DNA of 64,000 nucleotides from CAVSNH01 sp963729275 (GTDB taxonomy: Bacteria; Actinomycetota; Acidimicrobiia; Acidimicrobiales; RAAP-2), in contig CAVSNH010000014.1 in NCBI GenBank assembly GCA_963729275.1, positions 186,001 through 250,000 on the forward strand, in the 5' to 3' direction. The notes beneath the pieces were generated by a model, which saw only the letters and a list, made by a program, of their open reading frames with translations, was not told the origin of the DNA and made no database searches. Numbering within the stretch: the stretch's first letter is position 1; every line of letters starts with the position of its first letter. The translations under genes were made by a program, and so were the position numbers. Below, piece after piece: positions 1 through 7,476 of this stretch.

Positions 1-1588
1 CGTCGATGAGCCCGGCGCCTTGCTGGTCGCCCGGCGCCGAGATGTCCTCGGCGGTCGAGACGATGATCTGCTTGACGACGGCCGGGGCCGGTGCGGTCCC
101 CCGGTGCGCCTCTTCGTAGGCCTGGATGACGAGGGCCGCCGTTCCCGCGGTCAGTGGTGAGGACTCGCTCGCGCCTCCGGTGAACTGGACCGATGCCGGT
201 TTCCCGGCGTAGTTGACACACGCGGAGTACTTCTTCGGCTTCGGCGTGCACAGGGCCCAGTTGAGGTCGCCCGGAGCCACGACGTCGACCGTCCGGCCGG
301 CCTGATCCTCACCACCGGAGCTGAGCCCGCTGATGTTGTCGCTCAGCCAGCCCTTCACGGTCGGATAGGTGATCCCGCCGGCCCCGGTCTGGGCGTAGGC
401 CCGGTAGGTGGTTGATGCGCCGGCCGAGATGACCAGGGGGTCGGTGGCCGGTGAACCGATGGTGTTGGTCACGCCCGCGTCGCCCGACGACACGGTCACG
501 GTGACGCCGGCGGCGATGGCGGCGTCGTTGGCCATCCGGGTGAGATCGAGGCTCCCCTGGTCGGGGTAGGGGTTCGAGGCGAACGACTCGTTGATGACGT
601 TCACATGGTCGACCGTCACCGCGTAGTTGATGGCCTCGAGGAAGACCGAGTTGAAGGCCTCGTCCGAGGAACCGAAGACGTTCAGCCCCACGAGGCTTGC
701 GCCGGGGGCGACACCCAGGATGCGGATGTTGCAGGGCTGGTCGAGACCCACCGCGAAGCCGGCGACGTTGTAGGTCTCCCGGCCCTGGGCGGCAATGGAG
801 CTGGCGTCGAGGAAGGCTTCGCCGCCGTTGGTCGGGGCCTTCGTGCCCGTGCCGCTGAAGTCCTGATAGTCGACGAAGACGTGTTGGCCGTCAGGACGGA
901 TGAAGTCGGGGTTGTCGATGTCCAAGCCGTCGGCGATGAACGCCACCTTCACGCCGGCGCCGGTGTAGCCGAGGGCCTGGGCGGTGTCGCCCGTGCCCGA
1001 CTGGGAGGCGGCATGTATGGCCTCGACCGCCTCCGGATCGAGCTGAACTTGACCGTTGGGCTCACAGGCGCCGGGAAGCGGCGTGACGCCGCCCGCCTTG
1101 GCCGCTCCAGTGGCGTCGCCCAACGGGGACGTGGCCAACGGGATCGGCTCGTCCGGGACCACCTTGGCCACGGCCGGGTTGGCGGCCAGTCGTGCCTCCT
1201 CGCCGGCGCTGACCGTGGCCGTCACCGCGTTGACCAGTTGCAGAGGTGTCACCCGGGGGGCGTGCACCTGGCGGAGCTCCGAGACAACCGGGGCCTGTAC
1301 CCCGGCAACGGCCGCGGCTCGTCGCGGCACGTTGCCGGCCGTGGCGGGGATGCTCGTGACTTGGTCCTTGAACACGATGATCACCCGTCGATCGGGACTC
1401 TTGGCCAACTGTGCGGCCTGGGCGGCGTTGAGGGGAGCCTGGGCGCCAGGGGTGGCGGTCGTCGACGTCGTGGCCGCCCCGGCCGACGCCGGTGCCAGGT
1501 TCGGCAAAAGGATCGCACCGGCCGCCACCGGTGCCAGGATCCAACCTCGCCTGATTGACCGTCGTGAGATTGATCGTCGTGAAGGCAT
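1..1588 (-). CDS. Secreted subtilase-fold serine peptidase with sedolisin-like active site (C-terminus off window)
   Basis: The reading frame runs leftwards from ATG 1588 and leaves the window, so the C-terminus is missing. GGAAGGGGGG stands just before the start. Residues 1-37 form a signal peptide: an Arg-rich start, a hydrophobic stretch, then PASAGA. The catalytic domain begins near residue 210. The subtilisin Asp region reads FIADGLDID (Asp220), but there is no HGTH motif. Where the histidine helix should be, the protein reads GGEAFLDASS, giving Glu257-x3-Asp261. The oxyanion region is SSGDAG with Asp370 instead of the subtilisin Asn, and the nucleophile is GGASESSP (Ser474). Glu-x3-Asp, SGD and the Ser box are the set known from sedolisins (S53). 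Family annotation would probably say S8. Export and peptidase fold are well supported; the mechanism is inference. Confidence 0.85.
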   Translation of the reverse strand, partial: MPSRRSISRRSIRRGWILAPVAAGAILLPNLAPASAGAATTSTTATPGAQAPLNAAQAAQLAKSPDRRVIIVFKDQVTSIPATAGNVPRRAAAVAGVQAPVVSELRQVHAPRVTPLQLVNAVTATVSAGEEARLAANPAVAKVVPDEPIPLATSPLGDATGAAKAGGVTPLPGACEPNGQVQLDPEAVEAIHAASQSGTGDTAQALGYTGAGVKVAFIADGLDIDNPDFIRPDGQHVFVDYQDFSGTGTKAPTNGGEAFLDASSIAAQGRETYNVAGFAVGLDQPCNIRILGVAPGASLVGLNVFGSSDEAFNSVFLEAINYAVTVDHVNVINESFASNPYPDQGSLDLTRMANDAAIAAGVTVTVSSGDAGVTNTIGSPATDPLVISAGASTTYRAYAQTGAGGITYPTVKGWLSDNISGLSSGGEDQAGRTVDVVAPGDLNWALCTPKPKKYSACVNYAGKPASVQFTGGASESSPLTAGTAALVIQAYEEAHRGTAPAPAVVKQIIVSTAEDISAPGDQQGAGLID

Positions 1589-1748
1589 GCCCCCCCTTCC
1601 CTCGTGGCGCGCGCCGGCAGCTTAAGCGACAACTCGTCCGGCGCCGAGCCCGGACGTCCCGCTCTCGTCGTTCGCCCATCCATAGTGGCGCGATCGGCTC
1701 GATCCGTGGCATTGCATCCCTTCCCCGAAGGGACTCGACCCAACCGAC

Positions 1749-2408
1749 CTAATGGGGATCGGCCGGCTCACGTGGAAGGCGGCGCATGGTCCACAGGGGC
1801 GGGCCTTTCCGCACGGGATGCAGCTCGGCTTCGACCTCGTAGCCGAAGCGCCGGTAGTAGGCGAGGTTGTCTTCTTTCTGGGTCTCGAGGTAGCAGTCCA
1901 GGCCCTCGCCGTCGACGTCCGGATAGACCCGATCCTGAAGTGCCCCACCGATCCCGCCGCGTTGGCGATCCGGGTCGACAGCCAGGAGCTGCAGATACCA
2001 CATGCGCTCGTGAGGATGGGCCTTCTCCGTGGCCAACAGGTATCGAGACCCGTCGGCGATGGCCCTCGGTCGGGGAATGAGAGCCCGCACGGCGCTGCCC
2101 AGTTGGCTGGCCTGGGCGGCGAACGGCAGGGGCAACCCATCGGGCCCGATGAATGCCGCCACTCCGACCAGGGCACCGTCGTTCCCCCGAGCCCCGTACA
2201 CGGTGGCAACGCGCCGACTGCTGGCCACGACAGAGCGGAAGAAGATGCGCAAGCCCCGTCGACGCATCGATGGTGACGGCATGAGGAAGGTGAAGAAGGG
2301 GTCGTCGCAAAATGCTTCCGTCGCCACCCGCGCCACCTCGTCCAGGCGGTGACGGTCGAGGTGCAGCCGCGTGATGGAGATGCCCGGAGGAAACCCCGAA
2401 GGCATCAC
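1749..2408 (-). CDS. GNAT family N-acetyltransferase
   Basis: This protein of about 219 residues has the GNAT fold: an acceptor-binding N-terminal half and, at residues 137-160, the beta4-alpha3 acetyl-CoA pyrophosphate loop with QRGGIGG. The terminal YYRRFGY at 184-190 is the usual GNAT segment before beta6-beta7. The first two codons are GTG then ATG and no convincing Shine-Dalgarno sequence was seen, so the exact start is open by one codon. The substrate cannot be read from sequence. It lies on the same strand as the protease and the crotonase, with about 160 bp to the protease start and 86 bp to the crotonase stop, so co-transcription with the crotonase is possible. Confidence 0.85.
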   Translation of the reverse strand: MMPSGFPPGISITRLHLDRHRLDEVARVATEAFCDDPFFTFLMPSPSMRRRGLRIFFRSVVASSRRVATVYGARGNDGALVGVAAFIGPDGLPLPFAAQASQLGSAVRALIPRPRAIADGSRYLLATEKAHPHERMWYLQLLAVDPDRQRGGIGGALQDRVYPDVDGEGLDCYLETQKEDNLAYYRRFGYEVEAELHPVRKGPPLWTMRRLPREPADPH

Positions 2409-2494
2409 GGTCCGAGAGTGTCGTGCTGGACGGCTCGTCCGACAAGGGACCGAGCCGGCCCGCGGCAGCCGGCAGACCTCATCTCAGGGTCCTC

Positions 2495-3295
2495 TCAACG
2501 GCCGAGCCAGCGGGGTTGGCGCCCTTCGGCCGCTGCCCGCAGGCCCTCCGCCGCGTCACCGGTTCGCATGGCCACAAGACGCATGGTCTCGCCGAAGCGG
2601 ATGGCCTCCACCGGGGGCAGGGTCTGCGCCCGCACGGCCACCTCCTTGGTGGCTCGTGCCGCCAGGGGGGCGGCCGCCACCAGCCGGCCGGCGAGCGTGC
2701 GGGCCTCATCCATGAGCCGGTCGTGGGGCACGATCCAGCCGGCCAAGCCGATCTCCTTGGCCCGCTCGGCGCCGATCCGCTCACCGGTGAGGAGCATCTC
2801 CATGGCGTACTGCCAGTTGATCCGCCGGGGGAGGCGGATGGCGCCCACGATGGTGGGGACGCCGAGACGCACCTCGGGGAACCCGAACTCGGCCCTGTCA
2901 CTGGCGATCACGAAGTCGCACCAGGTGACGAGGGTCAGCCCGTAGCCCAGGCAGTAGCCGTTGACGGCGGCGATGACCGGCTTGTAGATCTCCCAGCCGC
3001 TCTCGAAGGAGTTCACCGTCGGCTTCTCCCAGAACGTCCCCCCGAACTCACCGGTCGAGCCGGCTCCGTCCCGCATGTCCCCACCCGCGCAGAAGGCGGT
3101 GCCGGCACCGGTCACGATGGCCACCCACGCCTCCTCGTCGTCACGAAATCGAGCAAAGGCCTCGTTGAGGGCTCGCCGCATCCCGGCGTTGACGGCGTTG
3201 AGGGAGTCGGGTCGGTTGTAGGTGATGGTGGCGACGTGACCGTCGACCTCGTAGGTGGCGAGCGGGCTCATGTCGACAGCATGCCCCACGCTCAT
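2495..3295 (-). CDS. Crotonase-superfamily protein (enoyl-CoA hydratase/isomerase-like)
   Basis: About 266 residues with the crotonase fold. The first oxyanion-hole segment AFCAGGDMRD is at residues 67-76 and the second, NGYCLGYG, at 112-119. FGFPEVRLG places the Glu141 that matches the second catalytic Glu of enoyl-CoA hydratase. The first catalytic Glu, normally in a GGGCELA context, is absent: the matching segment reads LGYGLTLVTWCD. The true reaction may therefore be isomerisation, hydrolysis or another CoA-ester reaction. ATG 3295 is chosen because AGGTG lies eight bases upstream; ATG 3271 (MSPLATYEVDG) is an alternative closer to typical family length. It is divergent from the methyltransferase gene. 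Confidence 0.88.
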   Translation of the reverse strand: MSVGHAVDMSPLATYEVDGHVATITYNRPDSLNAVNAGMRRALNEAFARFRDDEEAWVAIVTGAGTAFCAGGDMRDGAGSTGEFGGTFWEKPTVNSFESGWEIYKPVIAAVNGYCLGYGLTLVTWCDFVIASDRAEFGFPEVRLGVPTIVGAIRLPRRINWQYAMEMLLTGERIGAERAKEIGLAGWIVPHDRLMDEARTLAGRLVAAAPLAARATKEVAVRAQTLPPVEAIRFGETMRLVAMRTGDAAEGLRAAAEGRQPRWLGR

Positions 3296-3478
3296 CGTGC
3301 CGGCACCTGAGTCGAGATGTGCACCAGCCTCCTCCGATGGGCATGGCTCCGGAGGCGTGCCCGGGCCGTCGCGTACTATCCGGACGATGCATCCCCGGTG
3401 CGATGGAGAGTCCCGTCGCACCTCGAGCCCCGGACGTCGAGCGACCAGGCGGCGCCGTCGGCGTCGGCCGACCTCGTG

Positions 3479-4465
3479 ATGGCTGATAGGAACGGAGCCG
3501 AGCCTCCGGCTCGCGTGCCGACGCCCGACGAGACGACACCGTTCCACCTCGAGGACCTCCCGCCGCGCCAGCTACTGGGCGGCCTGTTCCACCTCCTCTT
3601 CGGGCGTGACCCGGTCCTCACGTCCGAAGGTGCCTTCGTGAAGGAGCTGGAGGACGGCAGCCTCTCGGGCCGTCAGCTGGCCGAATGGCTGATCCACTCG
3701 GACGAATGGAGCAACAGGGCCCGGATGTCCGAGCTCGGGCCGTCGTTGCACGTCAGCCGGGGTGCCTTCATCCGGCTCTTGCCGCCGGCCCGCCGCATCC
3801 TGGACCTGGGCGGGACAGCCCTCGGGGTGGCGAGCGGTGCGCTGATCTCGATGGGTTACCCCTATTCCTTCGACGAGCTCGTCATCGTGGACCTCCCGAG
3901 CGACGAGCGGAACGCGCTCTACCGCGAGGGCCAGCCGCGGGACTCCCTCGCCGTCGAGGGCGGTGGGAGGGTCAGCTACCACTACCACTCGATGACGGAC
4001 CTGTCCGCTTATGCGTCTCACTCGTTCGACCTCGTCTACTGCGGCGAAAGCATCGAGCACGTGACCCGGGAGGATGCCTGGCAGGTGTTCGACCAGGTTC
4101 ACCGTGTCCTTCGCCCTGGCGGCACCTTCGCCCTCGACACGCCCAATGCCGCCGTGACCCGCCTCCAGCAGGCGGCCTTCATCGATCCCGACCACGACTA
4201 CGAGTACACGGCGCCCGAGATGGAGTTAATGCTCCGGCGGTGCGGGTTCCGCATCCAGCACGCCCTGGGGCTGAACTATGCGGGCTCCTGTCTCGAGGCA
4301 TCATCCTTCTCGGTCGAGGAGGTCGCCACCCGTCGCGGCGTCTTCTCGGAGCCCGCCTCCTGTTATCTGCTGGCCTACATCTGCTCGAGGGACCGCCTGC
4401 CGGCCCCGAGCCGGATCGGCGTCCGACTGTTGCGGCGGCTCACCCGGACCCGACCCGCCGCTTGA
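3479..4465 (+). CDS. SAM-dependent methyltransferase with DUF4214-like N-terminal region
   Basis: About 328 residues. Residues 30-78 (LLGGLFHLLFGRDP ... LAEWLIHSDEW) resemble the DUF4214 repeat found in surface-polysaccharide and S-layer-type proteins. From about residue 106 a class I methyltransferase follows: motif I ILDLGGTALG, FDLVYCGESIEHV at 183-195, and RVLRPGGTFALDTPN at 209-223. Similar combinations methylate glycans during envelope biosynthesis, but the substrate is unknown here. ATG 3479 follows no strong ribosome site, and an in-frame GTG sits one codon upstream at 3476. The reading frame is open further upstream, but that stretch looks non-coding. Divergent from the crotonase gene. 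Confidence 0.85.
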   Translation: MADRNGAEPPARVPTPDETTPFHLEDLPPRQLLGGLFHLLFGRDPVLTSEGAFVKELEDGSLSGRQLAEWLIHSDEWSNRARMSELGPSLHVSRGAFIRLLPPARRILDLGGTALGVASGALISMGYPYSFDELVIVDLPSDERNALYREGQPRDSLAVEGGGRVSYHYHSMTDLSAYASHSFDLVYCGESIEHVTREDAWQVFDQVHRVLRPGGTFALDTPNAAVTRLQQAAFIDPDHDYEYTAPEMELMLRRCGFRIQHALGLNYAGSCLEASSFSVEEVATRRGVFSEPASCYLLAYICSRDRLPAPSRIGVRLLRRLTRTRPAA

Positions 4466-4472
4466 CCTGAAA

Positions 4473-4501
4473 GGTCACACCCACTTCACCTTTTGGTGAC
4501 C
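4473..4501 (+). terminator. Inverted repeat GGTCAC/GTGACC after the methyltransferase gene
   Basis: GGTCAC (4473-4478) pairs with GTGACC (4496-4501) across a 17-base loop, beginning eight bases after the methyltransferase stop. The loop ends in TTTT. It could be a weak terminator or a protein-binding palindrome. The right arm contains the GTG start of the next small frame, so it might also affect translation. Confidence 0.3.
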
Positions 4502-4645
4502 AACACCCAGAGCGGTTGCCCGGAAGGCTCGGCATCGATCCGAAAGCGGCTCCTCGCCGGCATCGCCCGAGCCATCGAGGAGGAGGTGGGCACCGAGGTC
4601 GACGACCCGAGCTCCGGCGACCGGGCGGCACGATCGCTAGCGTGA
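4496..4645 (+). CDS. Small hypothetical protein, 49 aa
   Basis: GTG 4496 to TGA 4645 encodes 49 residues: a short start, then a charged helical stretch (IRKRLLAGIARAIEEEVG). By my count about 84 percent of codons end in G or C, as in the neighbouring real genes. The stop is six bases before the GTG start of the next gene, so the two could be translated together. No family is recognised. The start lies inside an inverted repeat. Chance occurrence in GC-rich DNA cannot be excluded. Confidence 0.45.
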   Translation: MTNTQSGCPEGSASIRKRLLAGIARAIEEEVGTEVDDPSSGDRAARSLA

Positions 4646-4651
4646 CCTCGC

Positions 4652-5287
4652 GTGGTCAACTGGACGGTCATCTCCTCCTTGGCCACCGCCGGGGGGACGC
4701 TCGTGCTGGCGCTGGCCACGTTTTCGGCCGTCCGTTCGTCGAATCGCTCGGCCCGGGTGGCTGAGGAGGCCCTGCTCACCGGTCTGCGGCCGCTCCTCAT
4801 CGCCTCCCGCCACGACGACCCCGATCAAAAGGTGCTGTGGAGCGATCAGCACGTCATCCGGCTGGGCGGCGGTCGAGCGAACTTCGAGGAGTCGCCGGAC
4901 GGCGTCATCTACCTGGCCATGGGCCTGCGCAACGTCGGTGCCGGCATTGCCCTGCTGCACGGGTGGCACCCCTGGCCTGATGGCCCGTTCGACATCGGCG
5001 ATCCCGTCGACGCCGACGAGTTCCGACGCCTGACCATCGACCTCTACATCCCCGCCGGTGGCACCGGGTACTGGGAGGCCGCCGTCCGCGATGCGGACGA
5101 CCCCATCCGTCCCGCTCTCAGGAGGGCGCTTGGCGACCGCCACCCGTTGGGCGTCGACCTGCTCTACGGCGACCAACAAGGCGGCCAGCGAACCATCAGC
5201 CGGTTCACCGTCCTGCCGACCGGCGACGATGGCTGGTTCTGCCAGGCGGGACGCCACTGGAACCTCGACCGACCCGATCCCCGCTGA
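4652..5287 (+). CDS. Hypothetical membrane-anchored protein
   Basis: 211 residues starting at GTG 4652. Residues 4-25 (VISSLATAGGTLVLALATF) form one N-terminal transmembrane helix, followed by a basic Ser/Arg stretch, a short helix and a soluble domain with beta character up to the C-terminal GRHWNLDRPDPR. This architecture, an N-terminal anchor with an SSNRSARVAEEAL-type helix, is common in small actinobacterial proteins of unknown function. No catalytic motif was seen. The small 49-aa frame immediately upstream may be its operon partner. The next gene downstream is on the opposite strand. Confidence 0.7.
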   Translation: MVNWTVISSLATAGGTLVLALATFSAVRSSNRSARVAEEALLTGLRPLLIASRHDDPDQKVLWSDQHVIRLGGGRANFEESPDGVIYLAMGLRNVGAGIALLHGWHPWPDGPFDIGDPVDADEFRRLTIDLYIPAGGTGYWEAAVRDADDPIRPALRRALGDRHPLGVDLLYGDQQGGQRTISRFTVLPTGDDGWFCQAGRHWNLDRPDPR

Positions 5288-5343
5288 ACGGTCCCGACGG
5301 GCGGGTCCTCGGCGGGCGCCTGCCCACGGGCGCTTCGTCCCCG

Positions 5344-5640
5344 TCACGGCCCAGGTAGACGTACCTCGGTGAGGTCGATCCGGCCACCGCGCACGGGAAC
5401 GCCCTCGCCACGGAGGAGCTCGAGTTGGCGCCGGCCCATGGGGGCGGTGCCATCGGCGCGCACGACGCGGTGCCACGGGAGCTCCTCGCTGGTCGTGGCC
5501 AACACCCGGCCCACCAGTCGTGGTGCGTGGGGGTCGATGTCGGAGTAGGTCCGTACAAAGCCTTCGGGGATGGCTCGGACCTGCTCGATGATCCGAGCAG
5601 CCCGCCGTTCCGTGTCCGTGGCTTTCCGGTGTGAGGTCAT
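5344..5640 (-). CDS. Alkyltransferase-like (ATL/MGMT-fold) DNA repair protein
   Basis: 98 residues from ATG 5640. It matches the C-terminal DNA-binding domain of O6-alkylguanine-DNA alkyltransferase: an IPEGFVRTYSDI segment, the Arg-finger region, and the active-site box as PWHRVVRADG. The methyl-accepting Cys of PCHRV is Trp, the hallmark of ATL proteins, which bind O6-alkylguanine and flip it out without repairing it, handing the lesion to nucleotide excision repair. A longer frame extends upstream to 5775, but that part overlaps the oxidoreductase gene and looks non-coding. It ends 13 bp after the quinone oxidoreductase gene on the same strand, so co-transcription is likely. Confidence 0.88.
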   Translation of the reverse strand: MTSHRKATDTERRAARIIEQVRAIPEGFVRTYSDIDPHAPRLVGRVLATTSEELPWHRVVRADGTAPMGRRQLELLRGEGVPVRGGRIDLTEVRLPGP

Positions 5641-5653
5641 CTGCCGCGCCGGG

Positions 5654-6622
5654 CTACGGGACGAGCACCACCCGTCCAAACGATTGCCGGCTCTCGATAT
5701 AGGCGTGGGCCTCGGCGGCCGCGGCCAGCGGATAGGTGCGGTCGATGACCACTCGCAGGTCGCCACGGGCGACATCCTCGAGCAGACGGCCGATCATCGG
5801 GTAGGCGCGGGGGAAGAGCAAGAGCTCGGCGCCGAGGAAGTACCCGGACAGCGTCTGGTTGTTCGGGCGCATTTTGGAGATGTCGAGCGTCTCCGCCGCT
5901 GACCGCCCAGCGTCGCCCACCGTCACACAGCGACCCCGGTAGGCCAGCGCATCGATGCTCCCCTGCAGCGTCCGCCCGCCGACCGAGTCCACGATGACGT
6001 CGGCGCCCCGGCCGCCTGTCCGGTTCCGAAGCTCGGTGACGAAGTCCGAACGGGCGTAGTTGATGCCCTCATCGAGACCGAGCTCCTTCAGACGCTCCAG
6101 CTTCTCGTCGCTCGAGGCCGTGGCGAAGACCCGAGCTCCCACCCGCTTGGCCAGCTGGATGGCGGCGATACCGACCCCGCCGGCACCGGCATGGATGAGC
6201 ACGGTCTCACCGGACGTTAGATGCCCGAACTCGAAGAGGCAGTCGTCGGCCGTTCCGAAGGGAACGGGAACACAGGCCGCTTCTTCGGTCGACAGCGGAT
6301 CGGGGATCGTCCAGGCGAACGACTGGTCGACCGCACGTAGCTCGGCATGCGATCCGTCGATCCCCACCGTGACGACGCGGTCCCCGACCGAATACCCGCT
6401 GACTTCATCGCCGATGGCGGCCACCGTTCCCGCACACTGGTAGCCCACGATGTGGGGCACTCGGCTCATGTCACCCTGCAGCCGGTTGAGCGTGTCGCCG
6501 CCCTCGATGCTGATGGCCTGGACCTGCACGAGGAGTTCGGAGCTCCCGATCGCCGGGTCCGGGACGTCCTCGTACCGGAACACGTCCGGGCTACCCGTCT
6601 CGTAGTACACCGCTGCTTTCAT
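5654..6622 (-). CDS. Zinc-type alcohol dehydrogenase/quinone oxidoreductase (MDR family)
   Basis: About 322 residues of the medium-chain dehydrogenase/reductase superfamily. The N-terminal GroES-like domain contains GYQCAGTVAAIGDEV. The Rossmann domain starts at ETVLIHAGAGGVGIAAIQLA (dinucleotide loop GAGGVG), followed by GGRGADVIVDSVGG and the C-terminal FGRVVLVP. There is no structural-zinc Cys cluster, which fits the NADPH:quinone reductase branch. The start is taken at ATG 6622; a GTG two codons upstream (6628) is the alternative. It reduces a quinone or enone with NADPH; the substrate is unknown. It lies upstream of and close to the ATL gene, and divergent from the VOC gene. Confidence 0.9.
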   Translation of the reverse strand: MKAAVYYETGSPDVFRYEDVPDPAIGSSELLVQVQAISIEGGDTLNRLQGDMSRVPHIVGYQCAGTVAAIGDEVSGYSVGDRVVTVGIDGSHAELRAVDQSFAWTIPDPLSTEEAACVPVPFGTADDCLFEFGHLTSGETVLIHAGAGGVGIAAIQLAKRVGARVFATASSDEKLERLKELGLDEGINYARSDFVTELRNRTGGRGADVIVDSVGGRTLQGSIDALAYRGRCVTVGDAGRSAAETLDISKMRPNNQTLSGYFLGAELLLFPRAYPMIGRLLEDVARGDLRVVIDRTYPLAAAAEAHAYIESRQSFGRVVLVP

Positions 6623-6801
6623 GCTCACGTTCTACCAAGGAAGGGCGCGGCCGAGCCGAGGCATACCGTGATAGCCGGCGGCCTAGGACGGAGCATCGGG
6701 TGGCGAGGCCGCCCAGCGGCCAATATCGGGGAGCGCACCTATCCTGTCCCGGCATCAAGGATCCGAGGCTGGGCGGCCGTGAATGGCAAGAGGAGTCGAC
6801 C

Positions 6802-7296
6802 GTGCTCACTGGAGTGGCACACACGGCCATCTGTGTTCCGGACGTCGAGGAAGCGACCAGGTGGTACCGCGATGTCCTCGGACTGACCGTGCTATCGCCG
6901 CCCTATCGGATGGCCGGTGCCGCCATCCAACGAGACATGAGGGAACTGATCCCCGGCGACGTCGTGGTGAAGGCCTCCATCGTCGGCCTTGCGGAAGGCG
7001 ACCGGGTCCTCGAGCTCATCGAGTACCCGAATAGCGAGCCCTCCTCGGCGGCTCCCGGTCGGCCCGATGTCACGCGTCCGGGGATCACCCACATCGGACT
7101 CACGTGCGATGACATCGCCGCCACACGGGCGCGCCTCGAGGGGCGCGGCGTGACCTTTCTCACCACCGGGATCGCCGACGTCGCTGGTTTGCGCACCACG
7201 TGGTTCGTCGATCCCTGGAGCGTGGTCTTCATCCTCATCGAGAAGAACGTCCAGGACCGGCCTTACTGGCGACAGCCCCGTCATGGCGGCGAGTGA
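6802..7296 (+). CDS. VOC family (glyoxalase/bleomycin-resistance fold) protein
   Basis: 164 residues from GTG 6802, preceded by AGGAG at good spacing; the open frame upstream of this site is ignored. The start VLTGVAHTAICVPDVEEAT and the second half GITHIGLTCDDI are the two beta-alpha-beta-beta-beta modules of the vicinal-oxygen-chelate fold. Candidate metal ligands are His (AHTAI), Glu (LELIEYP), His (ITHIGL) and the C-terminal segment. Members include methylmalonyl-CoA epimerase, dioxygenases and glyoxalases; I cannot tell which. It stands alone and is followed by a hairpin. Confidence 0.87.
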   Translation: MLTGVAHTAICVPDVEEATRWYRDVLGLTVLSPPYRMAGAAIQRDMRELIPGDVVVKASIVGLAEGDRVLELIEYPNSEPSSAAPGRPDVTRPGITHIGLTCDDIAATRARLEGRGVTFLTTGIADVAGLRTTWFVDPWSVVFILIEKNVQDRPYWRQPRHGGE

Positions 7297-7319
7297 GCGG
7301 ACCCGGACTTGCGGTCCGC
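7297..7319 (+). terminator. Hairpin directly after the VOC gene
   Basis: GCGGACC (7297-7303) and GGTCCGC (7313-7319) form a perfect 7-bp GC-rich stem with a nine-base loop, immediately after the stop codon. No U-tract follows, as is usual in actinobacteria. Confidence 0.6.
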
Positions 7320-7476
7320 CCTGTGCAGAGGGGAGCCTGGCAAGCTCCTGGTGCCGAGCGCACAAGTGCGGCAACACGCGACGATTCTTCGGCTATGTGC
7401 CAATGGAAAGTCGAGCGTCGAATCCCTCATCGGCTCCTTGAGTCGGCCCGTCGCAAACATGCAAGGCTGAAGGGCC

